A stretch of DNA of 64,000 nucleotides from Acanthopleura granulata (lineage: Eukaryota > Mollusca > Polyplacophora > Chitonida > Chitonidae), in assembly GCA_016165875.1 (NCBI GenBank), contig JABBOT010000002.1, positions 29,890,040 through 29,954,039 on the forward strand. Direction: 5' to 3'. Below the pieces are notes generated by a model, which searched no databases, was not told where the DNA came from, and was given only the letters and a program-made list of their open reading frames with translations. The position numbers were made by a program, and so were the translations under genes. Every line of letters begins with the position of its first letter. Positions within the stretch are counted from its first letter, which is position 1. Shown piece after piece: positions 10,749 to 21,144 of this stretch.

Positions 10749-11189
10749 TCATTTAGGATTTGATTTACGCTTCTTAGACCGGGAAATTGGAGTTGACCGC
10801 TTTGGTTTATGAGTTGTCAACATGCCTTCCGGCTGATGTCCCAAGTCCGTTTCTCCCTTCTTCTTTTCTCGTACGGGGAAGGCTGCCTGAGGGGGCAGGG
10901 GAAGGCTGCCTGAGGGGACAGGTGAGGGCGCAGGTAGGGTTGTAGGCGGCTTAGGCGGTGGCCGTGTGAGACTTTGCTGGTACTAGTTGTGAAATGTCAA
11001 GTAGCGTTGGAGGGCTTGTTCGTGCTGGTAAATTTTATCTTCATTTGACAATGCTCCACTCTTTAAAATTCTTTCCATATCTCCATCTAATATGTTAAGG
11101 AATTTGACAGTAGACGACAAAGGGTAAGGTGAAGTCGGCCAAAGCAATCTTTCCAAAAGACGAGGTTCAACTAGGGCCACTTTTTTCAT
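10749..11189 (-). pseudogene. Maverick Pro-rich protein with one in-frame TAG
   Basis: Reading from ATG at 11189, the first 68 codons (VEPRLLERLLWP … LQRYLTFHN) match a conserved Maverick protein whose N-terminus ends in a coiled QVLQRYL-type segment. A TAG at 10983-10985 interrupts it, yet the same frame stays open for about 78 more codons, giving a proline-rich stretch (RPPPKPPTTLPAPSPVPSG), a 21-bp near-tandem repeat, and a lysine/arginine-rich tail with nuclear-signal-like KPKRS and SRSKKRKS. Either the stop is a single inactivating change or the tail is a separate reading unit; the first is simpler. Confidence 0.65.
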
Positions 11190-11212
11190 ATGACACGTTT
11201 TTTTTCTTTTTC

Positions 11213-11540
11213 TTAACTTCCACCCCTAAACAATCCACCTATAAGAGAGGCAATAGCCGGAATGGCCATAAAGAGAGGTGATATTTCACCTTTCTGTGTA
11301 AAGGTCCGTTTGCGAGGAAGCGAAGCGCGCTTGTTTACTAGCGTACGTGGATGTGTCTCGTAACCGTGCATTCTGAGCTGGTGTAAATGGGATATTCCCA
11401 TTTAAAATGTTCTTACAAACCTCGCATACACAGCGGATAAATTCAGCAATAGGTCCGTGAAGAATTGTCTCCTTCACCTGCGGGTGACCATTGACCAGGT
11501 GTTTTAGCAAAGGTACAAAGCAACCCAATCGTGCTGACAT
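11213..11540 (-). pseudogene. Small conserved Maverick protein, frameshifted
   Basis: The first part (11540 to about 11340) reads CFVPLLKHLVNGHPQVKETI, then IRCVCEVCKNILNGNIPF, the N-terminal signature of a short Maverick protein. After a frameshift near 11330 the other frame continues with RKRTFTQKGEISPLFM and IPAIASLIGGLFRGG, the expected basic then hydrophobic glycine-rich end. The intact family member is about 110-130 residues; its function is not known to me, though the hydrophobic Gly-rich end suggests membrane or capsid-vertex contact. Confidence 0.65.
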
Positions 11541-11639
11541 CGTTGGTGTCTAATTATATAATGATGTGGTTATTGAAATGCCGGGAGTTTTATTGTATAT
11601 GCCTGAGACAGTTATTCACCCTGAAAGTTAATATTTTTA

Positions 11640-12360
11640 TGACTTGGACAGATAGACATACTGCACCTCATCCGGAAATATATGTGTACGCAAACGGAAA
11701 TGATCAGGTGTAGTTTGCTTGAAATCGACAAACAAATATCCGTAAGGTTCGGATGTGGCATCTTTAAAGGCCTCTTACAAGTACTGAGTTTTACCTGGGG
11801 CCATTTGTTTGCCGATGGTAGTAACTTGAGAGGAATCTCGGGATTTTTTTTCACATGACCTAATAATGAGCTTTTAAGCTAATGATTCTATGGTCTCTGC
11901 TTTTGTTACAGATTCTGCACAATGTAGATCACACTGATATTAAGATGATGATTTCCCTTGGTAAAGAGTGCTGTTACACGGTCGTCTGCTTCGGCCATTA
12001 AATCATCAACAATTACTAAAGCTCGTTCCTCCAGATTAAATGTTGTCGGGCTAGGTACTCCTTCTTGAAATTCAACATTTGGTAAGGTAGTGTACATGGG
12101 CTGCCATTTACCGTAACACCATACTACACGCTCGGGAGATGGATGAATAAGTTTGCTAGCGTGCTCTATAACACGTTTGACAAAGACCGATTTGCCACTT
12201 CCCGTTGGTGAGCTGACAAGACAGCTAAATGGGTGGCTCCATCGTACATCCATGGGTTTAGTGGGAAAGTCAAGTTGGAGGAAAATGGCTGAGACTGACG
12301 AGTTTGGGGCTGTTAAGTTACGGGGCTGTGTTGAAATGAATTCACCTGTACAGGTGCGGT
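11640..12360 (-). pseudogene. Maverick packaging ATPase (FtsK/HerA type), broken
   Basis: This is the genome-packaging ATPase of the A32/FtsK-HerA class. On -, a conserved N-terminal part leads to Walker A SSPTGSGKSVF (about 12215), a RVVWCYGKWQPMY segment, Walker B ALVIVDDLM (about 12000), and LFTKGNHHLNISVIYIVQNL. A stop at about 11903 follows immediately, and several more stops and shifts occur. The C-terminal signature EPYGYLFVDFKQTTPDHF then appears in another frame at about 11735-11680. Both nucleotide-binding motifs survive but the reading frame is lost after the sensor-like region. Confidence 0.87.
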
Positions 12361-12426
12361 AGTAAGTTCAATCATGCGCTTACTTTGCTCGGTAATATCG
12401 CTGGGCCAAACTTGCCTAGTAATATC

Positions 12427-12771
12427 TTAAATACTAGGTGATGTGCTCGGTCTTTGGTAGGCCCAAGACTGAGTAGGTACCGGAGAAGAAGGTATCGAGG
12501 TAATGTCAGTCGCCGCAAGCAGTCTATTTCGCCTGGTAAATACCGAGAGAAACTTATGCGTCTTATTCCTCAATAACTTGTCAAATAGCGTTTTGTTCAA
12601 TCGCTCTTGCAGGACGCGTAACAAATATTTGTCTTCGGTCAGTTGGGGTGTTAAATCAATTCCCAATCCGCCTATTAACAATCCGATATACAACACCACG
12701 ACACCAGCAATTACAGTGGTGCCTTTATTCTCGCGCAGGCTTCGCACGCAGTCATCTACACACTTAGGCAT
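12427..12771 (-). CDS. Small membrane protein of the Maverick
   Basis: A 114-codon open frame from ATG at 12771 has one clear membrane segment, TTVIAGVVVLYIGLLIGGLG (about residues 18-37), then a charged helical middle and a Ser/Pro-rich end. It lies between integrase and ATPase on the same strand. I do not recognise a named family; small single-span proteins are common at this place in Mavericks. It is the only apparently unbroken short gene besides the 9301-9819 frame. Confidence 0.5.
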   Translation of the reverse strand: MPKCVDDCVRSLRENKGTTVIAGVVVLYIGLLIGGLGIDLTPQLTEDKYLLRVLQERLNKTLFDKLLRNKTHKFLSVFTRRNRLLAATDITSIPSSPVPTQSWAYQRPSTSPSI

Positions 12772-12848
12772 CGCGAAAGGAGACTAAGCACAGGTAAGAT
12801 GAAGACCGTTTGTATATACGTTTCACATCTGTCGCTGGCACCCACGAA

Positions 12849-13870
12849 TTAAAAAACCGGCCAGTCTCGCCATTTCACCAAGTAATATGTTTTGCCATGT
12901 TCCTTTTTGCTGTGTAATCCAGTCTCCACTTGATAGCATGTATCAGGTGTAGTTTTCATGGGCAAGTTCTGACTCGTAAAACGTCCCCGAGAGTCTTCAA
13001 ATCGGCTACTGTATACACCACAGGTTCCCAAGGATGACGTGCTAAAACACGGAAAAATTTCTTGACTCCAGTTAGATAGGTAAGACTTCTCAAAAGTTCT
13101 CTTGACTTTACTAATCTGAACGAGATTTCCTATTTTATACCGATAAATTCTCCGACTGCACCAGGACTTCATACAGCTATATAATATAGTCCGAACTTCG
13201 TGTTGATTGTCAGCTGTAACGGTAATCGGAGCGGTGATACGCCCGATTGTAACTTCGTGTTAAGGCAGGTAAAACATCCAGGTAACGTCGAGTGTCATTA
13301 GCGGTGAAATGTATACACATGCGGGATAAAAACTCCCATGCTCCATTAAAAATGCCTGAAATGCTTTGTTAAGAAAGTCTTTCCCTTCGTCGGTTAGTAA
13401 AAATAATCGCTTTCGTCTAGACTTGAAAATCCATTTAAACGCTTCAATAAGATTAGCACCTGTCTTGGTAGGAACGTGAACTACCCAGGCATATTTAGAA
13501 AAAATATCGATGCTTGTGAGCAGGTAACGGTTGGTAGAATTATACCTGGCTAGTCTACTCATGTCAACCGAATCAGCTTGCCACTTACTGTCTATCCCGA
13601 CCACAATAACTCTATTACGAGCATAGTGTCGCTGAGCTGGACGATGAAGTGTATACGTTTCCTGTTCGGCTAACCAAGTCTTTACACCGTCACGTAACAC
13701 AGGTAGATCATGCTGACGTGCTGCCCGTAATAAAGCACCTACCCCGTTATACGCAGCTGGGCTCTGCGGGTCATAATATAGGTGTTCTATGACTTTAGGG
13801 ACGATATCCTGTGATTTTGTTTTGTTCGCTTTTTTCTTTGCCTTCGTATGGAATCGAACTCATTTTCTCC
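12849..13870 (-). pseudogene. Maverick rve integrase with chromodomain, internally deleted
   Basis: This is the retroviral-type (DDE) integrase that inserts Mavericks. On - the N-terminal region is open from about 13855 (YYDPQSPAAYNGVGALLRAA). The catalytic domain shows WQADSVDMSRLARYN with the first Asp and LLTDEGKDFLNKAF with the second Asp. The stretch that should hold the catalytic Glu is deleted: the sequence jumps from the 'FLMEHG' segment (about 13345) to the later TRRYLDVLP-type segment in another frame, and a further piece is missing before the C-terminal domain. The C-terminal part (13259-12849) has an SH3-like region and a chromodomain-type end, GKTYYLVKWRDWPVF. With the Glu region gone it cannot be catalytic. 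Confidence 0.88.
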
Positions 13871-13973
13871 GTCGGCAGTAAGCCATAATGAATAGGTACG
13901 TTTATTTTCTACCCAAGTAAGTCAGTCAGGCAGTGTTAGTTGACGATCTGAAGCCCCGTGAAAACGAACGGCT

Positions 13974-13983
13974 TTATATAGAA
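13974..13983 (-). promoter_or_regulatory. TATA-like box upstream of the integrase
   Basis: On - the sequence reads CTATATAAAG about 110 bp before the open integrase frame. An 18-bp near-palindrome (13994-14011, ACGTGCTC…GAGCACGT) lies just upstream and could be a protein-binding site. Placement fits a promoter; no experiment supports it. Confidence 0.4.
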
Positions 13984-14151
13984 AACTAAACGAACGTGCT
14001 CGTGAGCACGTGTTTTCAAATTTTGGAATAATTCTAGTAATATCACACGGTAATTTGTTTTTCTTTTTCAGTTTTTGGCATAATGCCAGCTCGTGCGGGA
14101 ATCCCTGCTGGGCTGGTCATGCGACGTCATGGTGTGTGAACGTCACGCCTG

Positions 14152-14514
14152 TTGGGGAGTTTGTCGTCTGCCACACGTAGCCGTTTGAGTGACAGACAGG
14201 CTATATATGCATTAGGTGCATATATAGTTTACGTTTTACATGTAGGCCTACCTATTTTCATACAGAGAGGGCGCTACACAACTCTGAATAACCTTATGTG
14301 GCCCAAAAGGCTGGAATATATGGCTCCCCTTATTAGCAAAGTCATGAAAAAGCAGTGTGAGGGTTGCTGTGTTAACCAGTCCAGCCAAACTCGCCATACA
14401 TGCCTCAGGGAGTGGCCGAGGTTTAAAAAGGAGCCAGAGCCGATGAAGTACTGGAGACGGGGAGGGCCAAACAAGCAGCTTGGCAAGAGTTCGGGGAGAT
14501 TTGCGGCCAGATGA
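14152..14514 (+). pseudogene. Zinc-finger-like Maverick protein fragment
   Basis: The open frame carries KKQCEGC, then NQSSQTRHTC within about 20 residues, a CxxC…HxC pattern that I know from a conserved but unnamed protein of Mavericks and related animal elements (the usual form has HPSQ…H…C). It lies alone on + near the right end, opposite the integrase. Upstream residues are not conserved and the usual acidic C-terminal part is not recognisable, so this is probably a truncated copy. A zinc-binding role is inferred from the cysteine/histidine spacing only. Confidence 0.45.
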
Positions 14515-14896
14515 AAAGTTATGAAGCAGGGTACCGGGCTGGCTGAACAGCAAGACAGCGCCGTGGCAGAAGTAACAGTATACGTGGGCGATGGAGAATG
14601 GCAAATGGCGACCGAACCATCATCGTCGTCGATGCATCAATGATTTTTTGTTCCCTGCGGAGTAAAAAATCCCCTCCAAAAGTTCTTTTTTCAGGACTAA
14701 CAGACCTTTCGAAAGTATCTTTCAAAATGTGAGTACAACCTACGTTTCATGCATGTATGTTCCGTTTTTTTCTACTTTGTGATTGTCTGAGCACGAAAAC
14801 TGGGCTTCCAATTCTATCGAAAGTGATCTGTCAAATCTGAGCACAAATCTGTTTTGTGTAATGTCTCGTAATTTTGTTTTTCTGTGATTGTCTGTA

Positions 14897-15299
14897 ATTG
14901 TCCATGTATGTATAATAAACCAAAAATCAGCCCTTCCATTCATTCTTAAAACAGCCATCCGATGAATTCATAATGAAACAAAATTTCAATCTATAATTTA
15001 ATATAATTTAATTTATATAATAATTTAATATAATTTAGTTTATATAATAATTTTAAATAATCAGCCTTTATACCTATTGACGTTATTATCACGTGCGGTG
15101 CACGTGATAAAAACACAACATTTTCACACTAGGTGTTCAACACCTGCACTCGCGCCTTGCCAACTTGGCACCTTGTCAAACTCCTTACATCACACCAGCC
15201 CACGGGACCACGCGACCTTTATGACGTCATAACCGTCCCATCGATACCACCCAGATTAAAAGATAGGAATAATACCTGTGAGCAACATTATATACTACT
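14897..15299 (-). repeat. Right terminal inverted repeat
   Basis: Reverse complement of 5737-6175 with scattered changes and indels. It contains a 25-bp near-perfect palindrome (15086-15110) centred on two CACGTG boxes, of which the left repeat keeps only one half. The terminus TACTACT is followed by the AACGAT duplication. Confidence 0.92.
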
Positions 15300-15305
15300 A
15301 ACGAT
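15300..15305 (+). repeat. Right target-site duplication of the Maverick
   Basis: AACGAT follows the ACTACT terminus and matches AACGAC at 5731-5736 in five of six bases. Confidence 0.8.
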
Positions 15306-15835
15306 ATCACGTTGTCGTTGTTGTAGCGCACAGAGACTGAAGACATACGAGTCATTTACTTTAAAAGGAATAAAAGACATGACAGAATATACTCATGTTT
15401 TAAAGCACAAATTACTTAACAAATTGATGCGAAGTACTTACTCTGTGCATATTGCATATCACCAGCAATTTAACCATGAGCACGGTGAATGATTCGTTGC
15501 GGGAGTAGCTATAGCAGCTGGCCAGAGAACCTACATCAGCACATAGGAAAGCTCTAGAATAAAACTTATGAGGTTTTATAAAACATGTAAAAAACATCTT
15601 CTAGGCTTCTAGGCTATATGAAGAAGTGTAATAATGCATGCAGCATCTGTGTATTTCACCCCCTCCCCCACACCACCCAAGAGAAAATTAGAATAGTTAG
15701 GCATAGTTAGATAATAATATGAAATTCCAGGAGGTTTTAATGAGCAAATCTTAATTTTATTGTAAGACTTTATCCTGCATTTACTATTAATAGTATCCAA
15801 TTTTTAAATCATAATAAATATTTATATTTCACAAT

Positions 15836-15979
15836 AAACCTTCGGATGGTCGTGGGTTTCCCCCGGACTCTGCCCGGTTTCCTCGCAAAATAATGCTGGC
15901 CGCCGTCGTATAAGTGAAATATTCTTGAGTACGGCGTAAAACACCAATAAATAAAATAAATAAATAAATAAATAAATTC
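15836..15979 (+). mobile_element. SINE, 5'-truncated
   Basis: The 3' part of the same SINE family (GGATGGTCGTGGGTTTCCCC … GAGTACGGCGTAAAACACC, AAAT tail) is flanked by an 8-bp duplication TTCACAAT (15828-15835, 15980-15987). The tRNA head is missing, as expected of incomplete reverse transcription. It appears to have landed beside or in the head of an older copy that continues at 15988. Confidence 0.82.
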
Positions 15980-15987
15980 TTCACAAT

Positions 15988-16218
15988 GACCCAGGAGCAT
16001 CTCATCAGTGTAAATGCAGTGAGTTCACGTTCAGCTCTGGCCGACGTAGGCCTACTTCCTCTCTAGTCAGAAGCAATAAAGTTTGTCTGCAACCTCCGAA
16101 GGGCTGTGGGTTTTCTCTGGACTATGTCCGGTTTCTTTCCACAATTACTGAATAATGGCCTTCGTCAATAAGTAAAATATTCCTGATTACGCTGTATAAT
16201 ACCTTTCAAATAATAAAT
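15988..16218 (+). mobile_element. Old diverged SINE copy
   Basis: The sequence follows the same order (GACCCAGGAGC, GAGTTCACGTTCAGCTC, CTGCAACCTCCG, a CCGGTTTCTTTCCAC stretch, TAATGGCC, TAAAATATTCCTGATTACG, AATAATAAA tail) with many substitutions. It is an old member of the family. Confidence 0.65.
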
Positions 16219-16314
16219 GTTTTTTTTAGATGTTTTCTTATTAAATTGTAATACGTTTAATATAATCGCTTTTTTAATAAAAAAAAACGCTCTTTTATTT
16301 TGACCTTCTCAGTT

Positions 16315-16634
16315 TTATATCAACTTTTTGCCCTATTCATGTCCCGCGTTTATGCTACAAACTATCATCAAAATGGCTATGTTTATCCGAAAGAAGAAAA
16401 ACACCTGTACAAATCTAGGTTACTTTGCTTTTCTTCAACAATGAACACTCGAAGTTATCCTCTTTATACGCCATTCAAAGAAATTTTCGACAAATTTCTT
16501 GTCTTGTTTTTTTCCCAACTAAATAAACTCGATTTACCTCTAAGTTTTCTTCTCACTGAAAATCCTTACCACTCTGTGCTTTGTCAACCTTATAATGTTG
16601 TAAATGCCACTACTGACTTACCAACAGGAGAAAG
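16315..16634 (+). other. Orphan candidate exon, unknown
   Basis: A 320-bp open segment is preceded by CTTCTCAG and followed by GTGAGG, so it looks like an internal exon. It encodes about 106 residues rich in Leu, Phe and Tyr with no family I recognise and no paralogue in the second receptor gene. It could be an exon of an unrecognised gene or a chance open frame in AT-rich DNA. Confidence 0.2.
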
Positions 16635-17814
16635 GTGAGGACTACAAGCAAGTCACTCAGCTTAACTTTGTTTTAACCATTGTCTTTTCTTTTACACTGC
16701 ATGCTATCAATTAAGGCTAATGAATAGAAGGTAAGACACGACTCTAGTACGATAGATAATGAACCAATTTGTTGTTAGAGCCAAAGTAACATATGTAAGG
16801 GCGGTTTAGCTGGGTAACGGAAATTGGTCCATGTATAATGCGACACATACACCGATCAATCGGCCGAATAACGTTTTAAAATAATTTGTTTTGAAAGGTT
16901 AGTTCCACGAATTGAATTTCACACGTTTTAATTTTAAAAAAAGAATGATATGTTTATCATTAGAATTTTCAGTGAGTTTCCTGGAGTTTTTACTTTTGTC
17001 CAAAAATGCCCTCAGAGTTCGTGAAAAGAGAAGTTTGTGTCGGCCCGAACTTACAGAGTGGGTAGCGTTGCCCGCAACAAACATTCTTTTTAATGTTTGT
17101 CTGACCGAGTCACTGGAATTTCCGAATTAGAGTTGAATTTAATGACTTAGTTACGTTGTGCTATACAATGGCAATGTGGCAATGGGGCTAAGTTGCCCAA
17201 ATTTCAGAAAACCTTTCAGGGATGCTGAAGCACACCGTGACAGTACACACTAAAACTGGAACTAATTCGGTAAATCGGTGACAATTTTGACCACCTCTGA
17301 AATTCCCTCACAGAACTTCGCATCCAGACCCCATATCTCAACTTTAGGTATTTGTCCTATTTTTCATTCGGCTAGACAAATGGATAAATACCACCGTGTG
17401 AATAATTCCTATCACACACCATAAAGCCACCCCAAAACCTTATGGCAGAAGTTACGTAAATCATTCGTCGGCAGTGGTTTATGACAGTGTATTGACACAG
17501 TGGCTTGCACATACGTCCAAACCCCCGTCACAAAGGCTCTTTTCTTCCTAGTATTCTGACTGGCCTGAAATGATAAGTGTTCTGTATCATCGACACAACT
17601 GCATATTTGCACAACTGGTTGTGTCTACATTACTAGCTCTGTTTTCCCTACACATCCCTCTGTAGTCTGTCTTAAAAGCTGCATGTGTTATGATCATATT
17701 CAACATTTTTACCTTTACTTGGACTGGTACATTGTGATGAGGGTCAATCCAGCAAGTACCACAGTCTCCAATATTTCAGGTTTAGATATAACACTCTAGG
17801 GCTGAACTCGGGTG

Positions 17815-18800
17815 TCCTTCTTACAGGACGTACGCCCTAACATCCTGGTCTTCGCAGAGCCCTGAGGAAATGAAGCTTTAGCATCTTGGGCGTCAAAAAG
17901 CGTTACGGGCGGACACTCTACTCAACATTTAATTTTCACAGAGCGTTACGGGCGTACGCTCTACTGAACATTTTAATCATCACAGAGTGTGTCGGGCGAG
18001 TGCTCTACTGAACATCTTGGTCGTCAAAGAGCGTTACGGGCGGACGCTGTCCTGAACATCTTAATCATCACAGAGCGTAACTGGCGGATGCTCTATTGAA
18101 CATCTTGGTAATCACAGAGCGTTACAGGTGGGCGCTTTGCTGAACATCTCGGTATTCACGGAGCGTTAGGAGACAGACTTTCAAACATATTGGTCTTCAA
18201 ACAGCCTTACGGCACACATGCATTATGATCTTGTTCATGACAGATTCTTTCGGAACAGACTTCCTAACATGTTGGTCATCAACAGAGCGCTAAATGACGG
18301 ACGCTCAAACAACTTCGTCGTGACAGATCCTTACAGAACGAAAGCTCTAAATCTGAACATTATAGGAGCATTACGGGAAGGGACATTCTGGCACTTTGGT
18401 CATCATACAGCGTTACGGGATAGATTCTTGAACATCCTGATCATCACAAATCGTTACCTGACTGACTCCTTGGCATATTGTTCTTCGAAAAGCAATGCGG
18501 GGCGTAAGCTCCAACATTTTGGTCATCATAGACCGTTGCGGAACGCACGGTATAACATCTTGATCACAGGAGATGCAACAGAACGAGATCCCTAACATCT
18601 AGGTGATTTCAGGGCGTTACGGGACGGATGCTCTAAAAAGGAGTTCATCGTAGATCATTACGAGACGCACGCTCTATCGTCTTCAATTTTGCAGAGAGTT
18701 ACGGGTTAACATCGTAACACCGTTATGGAACGGACGCCTTAACACCTTGGTCTTCGCAAAATGGTCACGAAACGGACGTCCTAACATCTTGGTCATTATC
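17815..18800 (+). repeat. Degenerate minisatellite, unit about 44 bp
   Basis: About 20 head-to-tail units follow a pattern of GAGCGTTACGGGCGGACGCT, then CTACTGAACATCTTGGTC, then ATCACA. Units are clearest at 17890-18170 (about 44 bp each) and increasingly diverged towards 18800, with insertions and deletions. Open frames across it are a by-product. It lies about 2.3 kb upstream of the first recognised iGluR-A exon. Confidence 0.85.
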
Positions 18801-21144
18801 CCATTAGCGGGGCCGATGTAATGGAATTGCAGCATATTTCTATAAGTGTATATGTCAGTGTGTCCGCCTTTTGTTGAAGTAATTTCTGAACTTAATCTTC
18901 CACCGTTAATTTCCCACTGTAAATGTTGGTATAGCTCTTCAAGCTTACCGTTTTTCACTGTTCACCTGCGAGATAATGCGTGAAAAGCCAATCGCGCAGT
19001 TTATTCCTCTTGTAAACGCTAGATAGTATTCACATATTCTCGTCCACGTAGAACGGACATGACTACGCTGAGGACATATGGCACTATATTTTCTTGGATT
19101 ATTACCCGTAATGTTTTGTTTATCCAAACTCTCCGCATACAGCTTCTGTCACTTACTGAAACACACTTCGATAACTGCTAGGACAAGCGTATATCAGATT
19201 CTGTTTACATTTGTTCACAAACACAAATAGTAACATTAATGGAAACCACTAGTGGGAATGACATATATAGTTTTCTAGATTATTACCGGTGCTGTTTCAT
19301 GAATCCACACTCTCCCCCAAGGCTCCGTGTTCCTGCCGCTTAGTGAGACGCTTGGATAACTGTTTTGACAAAGGCTCCAAACGACCAGATTACAGTACGC
19401 AGAACCTCCGGCAGGTAGGTTTAAATGTTGTCTACTCTGATACTACCTTGTGTTCAGCAAATATTGATACTGAATCCTTTAAAATGCCCTTTGTTAAGTG
19501 TATTATATAACTTGTTTATGTTTATAAATTAAACAACTTGCAATATTGGGAATGCCAGTGAGGTCTACAAGATTAATATACCGGTGCACCTGTTTCGGAA
19601 TATAATTTAAGTAGGATAAGCAGTGAAAGATATTAGCTATGAAATACCCATAATAACTTTCAGACAGTTATTTACAGGAAAACCTGGCGAGTAGTAAAGT
19701 AGCAGAACCTTGCTCTACACTAATATGACGTTGAAAAACAATAATGAAACCCTTTGTGCCTTCCTCATTGTTTTTATTTACGCTTTTTCATTTGTGCTGT
19801 ACATAGTTTTGTTCCAAGGGAGTGATGTCCACAAAACCATTTTCTTTGATCTCCGACGACCCGAAAGACTTGTATAGTCCCTTTGACATTGCTGGTGCGT
19901 TTTTACAAATAAAGTCTTCTCCTATCCCTTTCAGACAGCAGCTGTGAACCTCTTCGCTTGTGCTTAATTCAAGACACGCCAATGTTTAGCTGGAGGAATT
20001 TCATCTATGTAAGCGTGTTGCTGCTGTTACGGTTGCTACACGCTCGAAACGCTGTATCTGCTCGGTCGAGGGTTTCTATAGGTATGGTACCGTAGTACTA
20101 TGAGCAAACACAAATGTACAAATACATCAGATTGTGCCAACAGAATATTCCTTATGGCGAACCAGTCTTTTTCAGTTTGTAGCTTCTTGAATAGACGTAT
20201 ACTGAAATATTATTAATTATTAATAATTAATAGTTTTTATGTAAATTCTTTAGTAAGAAATCTTCAAGTCATAGTTTAATGCTCCCGTGCAATACGCTTT
20301 CAAACTTCAGTTCTCCTTTCTTACATGTAATAAAACATTTTGGAAAAGGTATTGGGCCGTTATCCAGGATAAACTCGATGAAAAAACTGAAGAGATCAAA
20401 AGGCTAAACTCTTCCCCAAAGCATGCTGGTACCTTCGTAACACCCTTCACAAAATCACATTTACAACAAAAATTTACTCTTTTATAAATGAAAGTAGCTT
20501 GTCATAAAATCAGCACACGTGAAATAATACATTTATACGCCATTTCTGTGTACACGAGTAATCAAATCAGACATGTTTAAGATTATAGTTGTTGTAAAAT
20601 AGTTTTGCGCCTAGCACAATTATATCCATATTTTGTCAATTTGAATCATTTCTCGTCTCCCTAAGTAACCAGTTTTGTTCGAAATTTCTGCCTTAAATAT
20701 TCATACTTTATAGGAGTGCCGCAGCATAAAAGTGAGTTTTATTTTTGTTTAACATCTGTGAGCTTGATATGCCTCCTCAATTCATTGCCCATGTCTTTGG
20801 ACACTCTTTGGACACTGAAGTTGGACATGATTGTAAGACTCTGCGTGATATTATGGGTGGTTTCTGTGCCCTTAAACATGATCGCTGTCGTAAAAGTTTC
20901 ACTATATCGTTTCTAGTTCATCGTCTATGAACGTCCTGCTATTTGGACGTACCTGACAAACCTCCTGACTTCCTGTAACAAAACACAACACCCATGCTTC
21001 ACTGTCCAGTTGATCAGCTCAGTTTGTTACGATGGCATTATGTGTACACTAAATTACACAACGGAGTCATTCGCCAAGAAGCTGAAGGTTGCTGAAAAAT
21101 TACCAACAAGTAGTGGTGATTTCTTTATCGTTCATGGTGTACAG
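18801..21144. other. Stretch that should contain the iGluR-A 5' exons
   Basis: By phase, the exon at 21145 needs an upstream exon ending after the first base of a codon. I could not identify a signal-peptide exon here. Some short open pieces occur (19289-19385 ending in a GTAGGT donor; 20745-20930) but their phases or content do not fit. Confidence 0.35.

Larger units (their letters stand above)
5737..15299. mobile_element. Maverick/Polinton DNA transposon, degraded
   Basis: A 9.56-kb element is bounded by inverted repeats that begin AGTAGTA and end TACTACT, flanked by a 6-bp duplication. Inside are recognisable parts of the Maverick/Polinton set: polymerase B (+), adenovirus-type protease, a capsid-type protein, several small structural proteins, packaging ATPase and rve integrase with chromodomain (all -). 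Full elements are usually 15-20 kb; here most of the polymerase and parts of the integrase are missing, and most frames are shifted or interrupted. It is therefore a dead, internally deleted copy. The terminal repeats have diverged by point changes and small indels, so the insertion is not recent. These elements are virus-like relatives of polinton-like viruses; this copy shows no intact replication or capsid gene set. Confidence 0.95.

Noticed and set aside
13846..13880. Fourth tRNA-like site on - (GAGTTCGATTCC with an upstream TGGCTTACTGC)
   Set aside because: T-stem does not pair and there is no T-run; likely chance within the integrase 5' region.
18218..18598. 125-codon frame in the minisatellite
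   Set aside because: Made of degenerate 44-bp units read in one frame; no stable protein pattern.
20716..20930. Frame containing GHSLDTEVGHDCKTLRDI, considered as an iGluR-A 5' exon
   Set aside because: No fitting splice phase to the exon at 21145 and stops lie between them; no known family.
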